Assembly: GCF_041321155.1 (NCBI RefSeq)
Contig: NZ_JBGGWB010000001.1
Coordinates: forward strand, 372,001 to 436,000
Direction of reading: 5' to 3'
Source of the DNA: Sphingomonas sp. IW22
Lineage (GTDB): Bacteria > Pseudomonadota > Alphaproteobacteria > Sphingomonadales > Sphingomonadaceae
Length of the DNA: 64,000 nucleotides
Below are positions 1 to 6,882 of the stretch, one piece after another. The notes under the pieces were generated by a model, which did no database searches, had not been told where the DNA came from, and saw nothing but the letters and a program-made list of their open reading frames with translations. A program made the position numbers and the translations under genes. Positions within the stretch are counted from its first letter, which is position 1. Every line of letters begins with the position of its first letter.

Positions 1-34
1 CATGATCCATGCCGACGCCTACCCCCCATGCTGA
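1..34 (+). CDS. possible 3' end of an upstream gene (partial)
   Basis: A frame open from the window edge ends at TGA 32-34, overlapping the next start (28) by a few bases, as expected for a tightly packed operon. Only about ten codons are visible, so neither the identity nor the reality of this gene can be judged. Confidence 0.2.
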   Translation, partial: MIHADAYPPC

Positions 35-597
35 CCGCCGCCCTTCTGCTCGTCGCCGCTATCGGCGCGGTGCTGCTCCGGCTCGGCTGGGACGCGCGCG
101 AACCCGCGCAGCTGCGGCTGACGCTGGCTGGCTGGGCAGCGATTGGCGGCGCGCTGGCGGTGCTGACCGCGCGTGACGGCGCATGGGGGCTGGCCACCGG
201 GAGCCTGCCGGTAATGCTGGTCGCCTTTGCCCTGTTGGGACGTGAGGCGCTGGCATCATCCGCGCCCGCGCGTTCTGCCCGTATTCCCGACAGCGCGCCC
301 AGCGTCCGGCTGCATGCCGCAGACTGGCGCGATGTGGGACGCCGGGTTGCCATCTTTGTTCTGACGGTGCCGGTGGCGGGCGCGGTGTCGCTGCTGGTCG
401 GGCTGGCCTGTGCCGCGATTGCGCGGTCGGGCGGCGCGTCGGACGTGAACGCCAATGTGCTGGCGATGTTCGTCACGCCTTCCCTGTGGAGCGTGCTGGG
501 CATCACCCTGATGCTGGGAATGCGCGCGCGTGACATGGTCGCGCCGCTGGCCGTAACCGGGCTGGTCGCCGCATTCATCTTCTGGTCGTTCGGCTGA
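28..597 (+). CDS. multi-pass membrane protein, unknown, paired with PepSY gene
   Basis: A 189-residue, strongly hydrophobic protein with about five predicted membrane segments (roughly residues 1-18, 33-46, 56-74, 105-128 and 143-188) and a polar linker near residues 76-100. I do not recognise a family. It lies 10 bases upstream of a PepSY-associated membrane protein on the same strand, so the two are almost certainly co-transcribed. Small membrane proteins next to PepSY genes are common downstream of siderophore-type TonB receptors, so a role linked to iron uptake is plausible but inferred only from position. Confidence 0.75.
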   Translation: MLTAALLLVAAIGAVLLRLGWDAREPAQLRLTLAGWAAIGGALAVLTARDGAWGLATGSLPVMLVAFALLGREALASSAPARSARIPDSAPSVRLHAADWRDVGRRVAIFVLTVPVAGAVSLLVGLACAAIARSGGASDVNANVLAMFVTPSLWSVLGITLMLGMRARDMVAPLAVTGLVAAFIFWSFG

Positions 598-607
598 GGA
601 AATCGAC

Positions 608-2083
608 ATGCGCTTCCCCTCCCCCGATCTCGTCCGCCGCGCGCTGTCGGGCCATGCGGCCATCGGCCTACTGGCCGGCGGGCTGCTCTATCTGATCTGC
701 CTGTCGGGCACGATCGTCGTCCTGCGCGAGGAAATTCAGCGTTGGGAACAGCCCAACGTCGTCGAAACCGCGATCATTGCGCCGCAATCGCTGCAACGCG
801 CGGCGGAAAATGTGCTGGCGAGCGAGGCGGGCAAGAAGCCGACCGAGCATTTCTACATTCACATGCCCAACGACGCGCTGCCGCGCACCGTCGTCACGAC
901 CGACAATCAGGCGGTCTATATCGATGGCGAAGGAAATATCGCGGACAAGGAAGCGCATGGCTGGACCGAATTCCTGATCAACCTGCACGTCTACCTGCAC
1001 ATGCCCGGCACATTGGGCCTGACCGTCGTCGGAGCGCTGGGCGTGATGATGGCGGCGCTGACGCTGGGCGGCGTGCTGGCGCATCCACGCATCTTTCGCG
1101 ATGCCTTTCGTCTGCGCGCGCGGGGCCAGAAACAGCTGGCGCTGGCCGACTGGCACAATCGGCTGGGCGTGTGGACGCTGCCCTTCGGTCTGGCGCTGGC
1201 GCTGACCGGCGCGATGATCGGACTGGGCGGCGTCGCCACCTATGCCATTGCGGGCAAATGGTATGGCGGCGACCTTGAGGCGGCTTATGCCCCGATCTTT
1301 GGTGATGAGCCCGCGCACGACGACCGCCCTGCCCCGCTGGCCAACATCGCGGCTGCCACCGCCAATCTGCGCGCGGCGCATCCCGACCTTCAGCCGACCT
1401 ATGTGATCCTGCACGAACCCGGCACGCGCGGTCAGTATCTGACGATCATCGCCAAGCATCCGCGGCGGCTGATCTATGGCGACACCTATATCTTCGACGC
1501 CGACGGGCGGCTGACGGACAAGGTGGGGATTAGCGACGGCGATCTGGGCCGTCAGTTCGCGGCATCGAATTACGACCTGCATCTCGGCGCGTTCGGCGGG
1601 CTGCCGGTGCGGCTGATCTTCGTGATCCTCGGCGCGGCGGTGACGGTCGTGTCCGGAACGGGCATGTCGATCTGGCTGGTCAAACGCCGCCAGCGCGGCC
1701 GCGCCAGCCCACGGCTCGAGGCGGTCTGGGCCGTTACCATCTGGGGCGCTCCGGTAATGCTGGGCCTGGCGCTGATTCAGCGGGCGCTGTTCGGGGCACA
1801 GGCGCCGATGGTCGCGCTGTTCTGGGTCGGACTGGCGGGGCTGATCGCCGCCGCAATCCTTGCGCCGCGTGCCGAGCTTTGGGGCCGCTCGCTGCGCCTG
1901 ATCCTTGGTGCGTTGATGGCCGGTGCCGGGATCATCCACGCCGCGTCGATGGACAGCGCCATTCCTGCGCTGTTGGTGATCGACCTGTCGCTGGTTGCGG
2001 GTGGCGCTGCGTTTCTGGTCCCCGCCCTGCGTCGACTGGCCGCACAACGGCGCGATCAGATGGACATGGCACCGGCCGAGTAA
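608..2083 (+). CDS. PepSY-associated transmembrane protein (iron-regulated type)
   Basis: A 491-residue inner-membrane protein of the PepSY/PiuB-like family. An N-terminal membrane helix (about residues 18-40) is followed by a periplasmic segment, a second helix (about 132-155) and the family-typical HNRLGVW stretch leading into a helix near 190-215. A second periplasmic domain and three or four C-terminal helices follow. Family members are thought to take part in reductive release or uptake of ferric siderophores at the inner membrane. A TonB receptor gene would be expected upstream, outside the window. The start ATG follows a GAGGAAATCGAC ribosome-binding region. Confidence 0.85.
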   Translation: MRFPSPDLVRRALSGHAAIGLLAGGLLYLICLSGTIVVLREEIQRWEQPNVVETAIIAPQSLQRAAENVLASEAGKKPTEHFYIHMPNDALPRTVVTTDNQAVYIDGEGNIADKEAHGWTEFLINLHVYLHMPGTLGLTVVGALGVMMAALTLGGVLAHPRIFRDAFRLRARGQKQLALADWHNRLGVWTLPFGLALALTGAMIGLGGVATYAIAGKWYGGDLEAAYAPIFGDEPAHDDRPAPLANIAAATANLRAAHPDLQPTYVILHEPGTRGQYLTIIAKHPRRLIYGDTYIFDADGRLTDKVGISDGDLGRQFAASNYDLHLGAFGGLPVRLIFVILGAAVTVVSGTGMSIWLVKRRQRGRASPRLEAVWAVTIWGAPVMLGLALIQRALFGAQAPMVALFWVGLAGLIAAAILAPRAELWGRSLRLILGALMAGAGIIHAASMDSAIPALLVIDLSLVAGGAAFLVPALRRLAAQRRDQMDMAPAE

Positions 2084-2090
2084 GCGGGCG

Positions 2091-2128
2091 CCGGGGGCAA
2101 AGGGGATTGCGATCCCCACCTCCCCCGG
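2091..2128. terminator. nested hairpin after the PepSY gene, terminator-like
   Basis: CCGGGGG (2091-2097) pairs with CCCCCGG (2122-2128), and inside it GGGGAT (2102-2107) pairs with ATCCCC (2112-2117) around a 4-base loop. It sits just after the PepSY stop and before the tRNA. There is no T-run, so it may be an mRNA end-protecting hairpin or a Rho-assisted terminator. Confidence 0.45.
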
Positions 2129-2144
2129 CTAGCGCGACGGGCAC

Positions 2145-2221
2145 GGCCCCGTAGCTCAGTTGGATAGAGCAAGTGCCTTCTAAGCACTAGGTCGCAGGTT
2201 CGAACCCTGCCGGGGTCGCCA
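2145..2221 (+). tRNA. tRNA-Arg (anticodon TCT)
   Basis: A complete 77-base cloverleaf. The 7-bp acceptor stem GGCCCCG/CGGGGTC has one G-U pair. The D arm is GCTC/GAGC, the anticodon stem AGTGC/GCACT with loop CTTCTAA (anticodon TCT, reading AGA), and the T arm GCAGG/CCTGC with loop TTCGAAC. Discriminator G is followed by an encoded CCA at 2219-2221. In GC-rich genomes AGA is a rare codon, so this is a minor arginine tRNA. Confidence 0.97.
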
Positions 2222-2294
2222 CTCCCCTATGCTTTCAAACCGATCGCGTCGCACGTGCTGCGTTTTCGGCGGCAACGCGCGAGCCGCGCCGGGC

Positions 2295-2999
2295 TCACGC
2301 CGTTTCGGTTGGCAGCTTCAACGCCGCCAGAACCCCGCGAAAATGTTGCAGCGCCTCTGGCGTCGGGCCGGGATATGGCCCCGCCGTTGGCTGATCACCA
2401 ACATAGCCCATATCGGCCTTTCCCTCTGGCAAGCTGTAGAAGCCGACCACGAACAAGTGCCGCAGCCTGTCCATAAAGGCGACAGGTTGCGCCATCTTGT
2501 CGACCGGTGCGGCAACGGTCAACGCGTCGAGCAGCGCGCCACGTTGCGCCATCGAAAGCGCGGTAAACGCCTTTCCATGCATTGCCCGGCTCTGTGCGTC
2601 GAGCCAGATCAGCCCGCCGACCACCTTCGCCCGATCCGCGCGTTGCGCCGGATAAGGTGCGCTGATCCACTCATCGATAAACCCGCCAACACCCAGTTGC
2701 CCGGCCCCCGGTGATACGTCGTCGGCGGGAAGGATCATGTCGCCCAGCATGTCCACGGTCGCGCGCTGCGCCTGGGTCAGTGTCAGCGGCCACGGCACCT
2801 GCGGATCGATCAGATCGGGATCGCGGCCATAGCCCTGAGCCACCGGCGGCGCAGGCAGCTGACTCGGCCAATCGGCAACCGTTTCGAACGGCTTGGCCGA
2901 CCGGTTCCCAGCCGCCATTGCCGGGGGCGCCAACCGCGCGACGGGCAGCGCAGCAGCGGCCATCATCCACTGGAGCGTGGTGCGACGCGAATGCATCAT
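2295..2999 (-). CDS. gluconate 2-dehydrogenase subunit 3-like protein, Tat signal
   Basis: A 234-residue protein with an N-terminal twin-arginine signal (SRRTTLQW near residue 4, then an Ala-rich hydrophobic stretch ending AMA). The body matches the gluconate 2-dehydrogenase subunit 3 family, including the DMILPADD motif. Such small subunits form a complex with a GMC flavoprotein and can carry it through the Tat pathway. The ATG at 2999 overlaps the GMC gene stop by four bases (ATGA), so the two are translationally coupled. The frame stays open far upstream of 2999, but that part is antisense shadow inside the GMC gene. Substrate is inferred only from the DUF1080 neighbour. Confidence 0.88.
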   Translation of the reverse strand: MMHSRRTTLQWMMAAAALPVARLAPPAMAAGNRSAKPFETVADWPSQLPAPPVAQGYGRDPDLIDPQVPWPLTLTQAQRATVDMLGDMILPADDVSPGAGQLGVGGFIDEWISAPYPAQRADRAKVVGGLIWLDAQSRAMHGKAFTALSMAQRGALLDALTVAAPVDKMAQPVAFMDRLRHLFVVGFYSLPEGKADMGYVGDQPTAGPYPGPTPEALQHFRGVLAALKLPTETA

Positions 3000-4705
3000 G
3001 CAAAAGCTCCCGACTTGAACCGCGACGCCAGCTGCTCCGATGCGCGCAGCGCCAGTGCCAAAATGGTAAGTGTCGGGTTCTTGTGCGCGCCCGACGCAAA
3101 GACCGCCCCGTCCATCAGCACAAGATTGTCGACATCCCACGTCTGGCCATAGCTGTTGACGACCGAGGTGCGCGCATCCGCCCCCATTCGGGCGGTGCCG
3201 AGTTCGTGGATGATCTCGCCCCCCGCCGTCATGATCTGTTCTGGCGGAACTTCGGGATCGAACAGGATCGTGCCGTTCATCCGCTTGAACACGCTGAGTG
3301 CAGCCTGTCGTCCGTGCGCCACCTGGTTCATTTCGTGCTTCGACCATTTGAATGCGAAGCGCAGGACCGGGATGCCGAACCGGTCCTTCACCGTGGGGTC
3401 GACTTCGCAATAGGTGTCCTTGTTCGGGATCATTTCCCCGCGCAGGGTCAGGCCGATGGTGGCGCCCGACGCGTGGCGAACCGCCTTTTTCAGATCGGCG
3501 CCCCAAACCCGCGGCAGCACGCCGGCGGACGGAATGCCAAAGCGGCCGCCAATTTCGAAATGATAGCCCCGCGCGAAATCCAGCTCCCCGCGCTTCTGCT
3601 GTTCGTAAAGCCAGAACGGAATATAGATGTGCTGGCCGCCGATCCCGTCCTCATTATAGCGCGGGCGATTGGCCAGCGCGGGAATGAACGCACCGAACGA
3701 CGCGCCCGTGGAATCGGTCAGGTTGCGCCCCAGTTCACCTGAGGTGTTGGCCAGACCGCGCCCAGCCTCGCCAGAGTTGAGGAGCAGCCGGGCCGTTTCG
3801 CCCGTGCCAGCCGCCAGCACGACGGCGCGGGCCTTTACCTGGTGGCGCATGCCGGTTTTGCGGTCGACATATTCCACGCCGGTCGCGCGGCCGCCGCCAG
3901 CGGTCAGGACGCGGGAAACCATGGCGTCGGTGACGATATTCAGCCGCCCCGTCGCCTTTGCCATCGGCAGGAACGAGGTTGTCGTCTGGAACATCGCACC
4001 AATCGTGCAGCCGCGCGTACAGGGCGTCGCATTGAAGCATGCACTTCGGGGTGCGACCTCGTCGGGCATGTCGCGCGTCAACACCGCCGTATGCGCTGCC
4101 CGCACCGGGATTCCGACACTTTCCGCGGCAGCCTTGATAAGCATTTCGGTCACGCGCGGCTTGGGTGGCGGCATCAGGCAATCGGCAGGGGAATCGGGAT
4201 GGTTCTCCAGCCCGATCGGGCCGCCATTGACCCCGATCATTTTCTCGACCCGGTCATAGAATGGCGCGACATCGTCATAGCCGATCGGCCAGTCGACCCC
4301 CAGCCCGTCGCGGGAATAGGGTTTGAAGTCATACGGGCCCCATCGCGGCACGTGACGGCCCCAATGGTTGGTTCGCCCGCCGAGCATACGCGGACGATAC
4401 CAACGGAAATCGCTGTTGCCCTTCATCGTATAAGGTTCGCCGTCCACCTGCCAGCCGCCGCCGACGGTCGCGTCGAAATAGCCAAAGGGCTTGTCCGGCG
4501 TTGCCGCCCCGCGCAGGGGCGCGTCGCTTTCGGGCGCGAACATGTTCACCTCTGCCTGGGGATCATAGTCGCGCCCCGCCTCCAGCATCAGGCAGCGCAG
4601 ACCCGATTTGGTCAGGCTATAAGCCGCCATGCCCCCTGCTGCGCCCGATCCGACGATGATGACATCGGCGGGCGCGTCCGCCGCAGTTGCCGATCCCAGG
4701 TTCAT
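2996..4705 (-). CDS. GMC-family FAD dehydrogenase (glucoside 3-dehydrogenase-like)
   Basis: A 569-residue GMC oxidoreductase. The N-terminal dinucleotide fold VIIVGSGAAGGMAAYSL (about residues 15-31) binds FAD, GGRTNHWGRH (about 109-118) is the FAD-attachment loop typical of the gluconate/glucoside dehydrogenase branch, and the C-terminal HELGTARMG and GAHKNPTLTILALALR stretches carry the catalytic His/Asn region. No signal peptide is visible; export is probably by hitch-hiking on the Tat-bearing subunit 3 encoded next. With that subunit and a DUF1080 hydrolase, the best reading is oxidation of glycosides at C3, as in Caulobacter-type LacABC systems. A cytochrome subunit is not encoded here. 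Confidence 0.88.
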   Translation of the reverse strand: MNLGSATAADAPADVIIVGSGAAGGMAAYSLTKSGLRCLMLEAGRDYDPQAEVNMFAPESDAPLRGAATPDKPFGYFDATVGGGWQVDGEPYTMKGNSDFRWYRPRMLGGRTNHWGRHVPRWGPYDFKPYSRDGLGVDWPIGYDDVAPFYDRVEKMIGVNGGPIGLENHPDSPADCLMPPPKPRVTEMLIKAAAESVGIPVRAAHTAVLTRDMPDEVAPRSACFNATPCTRGCTIGAMFQTTTSFLPMAKATGRLNIVTDAMVSRVLTAGGGRATGVEYVDRKTGMRHQVKARAVVLAAGTGETARLLLNSGEAGRGLANTSGELGRNLTDSTGASFGAFIPALANRPRYNEDGIGGQHIYIPFWLYEQQKRGELDFARGYHFEIGGRFGIPSAGVLPRVWGADLKKAVRHASGATIGLTLRGEMIPNKDTYCEVDPTVKDRFGIPVLRFAFKWSKHEMNQVAHGRQAALSVFKRMNGTILFDPEVPPEQIMTAGGEIIHELGTARMGADARTSVVNSYGQTWDVDNLVLMDGAVFASGAHKNPTLTILALALRASEQLASRFKSGAFA

Positions 4706-5454
4706 TGCTTCGCCGCCTGCGCGCTTGCGCCGATTTTCCGAAGCTTGATGTTACGGAACGCCACCGGCTCGCCATGATCCTGAAGCGCGATGACGCCGCT
4801 GGGATAAGTGCCGAACAACGGCATCTGCGCGAACTTCGATTCCGCAACCCGTTTGCGCCAGGCGCCGTCCCCGTAGGATACATCGGCGGTAAGCGTGCCG
4901 TTCAACCATTGCCGGATACGCCCTCGTTCGACAAGCAGGCGGGCGTGGTTCCAGGTTCCGGCAGGCCGGGACGCACCCGGCGGCGGGACCGTTATGTCAT
5001 AAAGCGAACCCGCGCGGTGGGAGGCAATCTTGCCGTCGGGGTGGCCCGTATCGTCCAGAATCTGCATTTCCAGACCGGTTTCATAAACCTGCCTGGTCTG
5101 GGGCACGTTGCGCGCCAGATACAGCACACCGCTGTTGCCGCCGGGCGCCACCTTCCAGTCGAGCGTGAGTTCGAAGGCCCCGAAACTAGCGGCGGTAACC
5201 AGATCGGTCCCGCTCATCTGGCCGTCGTCCTTCGTCAGCTCAAGCGTCCCGTCGCGAACCCGCCACGTCGGAGCCGGGGCGCCACCGGAAAAGGACTGCC
5301 AGCCCGAAAGGTCGCGGCCGTTGAACAGCAACATCCAGCCCTCTGACCGCTCCTTGGCGGTCAGCGCATTCGCTTCCACGTCGCGCGCGGCAGCTGCCGG
5401 TGCGACGCTTGCCGCCACCAGCAGCGACAACGCTATGGCCTTGGATCCGATCAT
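4702..5454 (-). CDS. DUF1080 protein, 3-keto-disaccharide hydrolase family
   Basis: A 250-residue secreted protein with a Sec signal (MIGSKAIALSLLVAASVAPAAAA) and one DUF1080 beta-sandwich domain. It starts with GWMLLFNGRDLSGW and includes GNSGVLYLAR, ETGLEMQILDD and WNHARLLVERGRI. Members hydrolyse 3-keto-glycosides. The chosen ATG at 5454 has a GGAGGG ribosome-binding site 6-8 bases upstream; the frame stays open further but lacks a signal peptide there. The 3' end overlaps the GMC gene start by ATGA, giving an operon of hydrolase, dehydrogenase and small subunit. Confidence 0.87.
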   Translation of the reverse strand: MIGSKAIALSLLVAASVAPAAAARDVEANALTAKERSEGWMLLFNGRDLSGWQSFSGGAPAPTWRVRDGTLELTKDDGQMSGTDLVTAASFGAFELTLDWKVAPGGNSGVLYLARNVPQTRQVYETGLEMQILDDTGHPDGKIASHRAGSLYDITVPPPGASRPAGTWNHARLLVERGRIRQWLNGTLTADVSYGDGAWRKRVAESKFAQMPLFGTYPSGVIALQDHGEPVAFRNIKLRKIGASAQAAKQ

Positions 5455-5727
5455 GCCATCCCTCCGTTTTCGGTCACCCAAGCGGGGACCGTTCGTGCTT
5501 TGCGGCGGCCGCATCGCGCGCGCCCACAGCAGCAGATTCGTGGCCATGATCGACCGCCAGCCACACAGAATCAAGTTCGTATTTCAAATTGGCTTATTAA
5601 CGATTTTGTACATTCGGCTGCCAGCATCGCACGATGCCGGTTGCGCTTTCAACCGATCGGGAGGAGTTGGCGGGCAAATGTGAGACTCCCGCCGCCTTCA
5701 GATGCGATTCAAGATCGAAGGACTCGA

Positions 5728-6726
5728 ATGCTCAACCTTCTCAAACGCATCGACCGCTACAGCATGTTGTTGCTGGCCACCGTGCTGGTCGCGACCTTGA
5801 TTCCGTGTCGCGGCGACGTCGCGATCGCGTTTCACTACATCACGATGCTGGCGATCGCGCTGCTGTTTTTCCTTCACGGCGCGAAGCTATCCCGCGCCGC
5901 GATTATTGCAGGCATGACGAACTGGCGGCTCCATCTGCTCGTCCTCATGATCACCTTCCTCGCCTTCCCGCTGCTCGGTCTCGGCTTTCATGAAGCCGCC
6001 AAGTGGCTGGTCGCGCCGTCGCTTGCCGCAGGGATCGTGTTCCTGACGCTGCTACCATCGACGGTGCAGTCGTCCATTGCGTTCACCTCTATCGCGCGTG
6101 GCAATGTGCCTGCCGCCGTGTGCAGTGCCTCTGCATCCAACCTGCTCGGCATTGCGCTCACGCCGCTGCTGGTCACGCTCTTCACGGGCGGCACAGGACA
6201 CGGCGTCAGTGGCGCAGAAGTTCGCACCATCGCGCTTCAACTGCTGTTGCCATTTGTCCTCGGCCACCTTTCACGCCCAATTACCGCGAAGATTGTGGAG
6301 CGCCGCAAGGCTGTGCTGTCGCTGGTCGACCGGGGATCGATCCTGCTGGTCGTCTACACGGCGTTCAGCGCGGCGGTCGTCGAAGGCCTGTGGTCACTGG
6401 TCCCGGCCTGGCAACTTCTGGCGATGCTGGCGCTGTGCGGGGCGATGCTGGCGACCGTGATGTTCGCAACGCGCTTCATCGCGCGAAGGCTGAACTTCTC
6501 GAAAGCGGACGAGATCGCCATCGTGTTCTGCGGATCAAAAAAGAGCTTGGCTTCCGGCGTCCCCATGGCCGGCGTGCTGTTTCCAGCCGCTCAGGTCGGC
6601 GCCATCATTCTTCCGCTGATGATCTTTCACCAGCTACAGCTTCTTGCATGCGCTGCGATCGCGCAGCGTTACGCCAATCGCGAACCCGATCCCGATGAAA
6701 TCGCGGACGCGGCGCTCGCCAGCTGA
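5728..6726 (+). CDS. bile acid:sodium symporter-like transporter (YfeH type)
   Basis: A 332-residue polytopic membrane protein with about ten helices, matching the SBF-like/YfeH branch of the bile acid:Na+ symporter superfamily in length and in the N-terminal block IDRYSMLLLATVLVATLIP. It contains the conserved FCGSKKSLASGVPMA motif near residue 270. The substrate of YfeH-type carriers is not established. The ATG at 5728 follows a GAAGGA site; the reading frame is open upstream but that stretch is hydrophilic. It stands alone between the divergent sugar operon and the convergent GH3 gene. Confidence 0.85.
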   Translation: MLNLLKRIDRYSMLLLATVLVATLIPCRGDVAIAFHYITMLAIALLFFLHGAKLSRAAIIAGMTNWRLHLLVLMITFLAFPLLGLGFHEAAKWLVAPSLAAGIVFLTLLPSTVQSSIAFTSIARGNVPAAVCSASASNLLGIALTPLLVTLFTGGTGHGVSGAEVRTIALQLLLPFVLGHLSRPITAKIVERRKAVLSLVDRGSILLVVYTAFSAAVVEGLWSLVPAWQLLAMLALCGAMLATVMFATRFIARRLNFSKADEIAIVFCGSKKSLASGVPMAGVLFPAAQVGAIILPLMIFHQLQLLACAAIAQRYANREPDPDEIADAALAS

Positions 6727-6836
6727 TCAAGGCGCAGGCACGGCGAAAAGGCGAAATGCGAGCATTGCTTCGCGCGTGGTCCCGGCGGCCCGCCTATCCC
6801 CCGAACCGGACACTGAAAACAGGGCGTCAGCAATCG

Positions 6837-6865
6837 GCGCCGGCCGCCGTCATGGCGGCCGGCGC
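6837..6865. terminator. hairpin between convergent genes
   Basis: A perfect 12-bp stem, GCGCCGGCCGCC (6837-6848) with GGCGGCCGGCGC (6854-6865), around a 5-base loop. It lies between the stops of the transporter (+) and the GH3 gene (-), where a bidirectional terminator is expected. No T-run is present. Confidence 0.55.
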
Positions 6866-6882
6866 TTCCCGCGGCTACAGGT

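Noticed and set aside
2999..3506. N-terminal extension of the gluconate dehydrogenase subunit 3-like gene
   Set aside because: It lies within the GMC coding sequence in another frame; the Tat signal and ATGA overlap fix the start at 2999.
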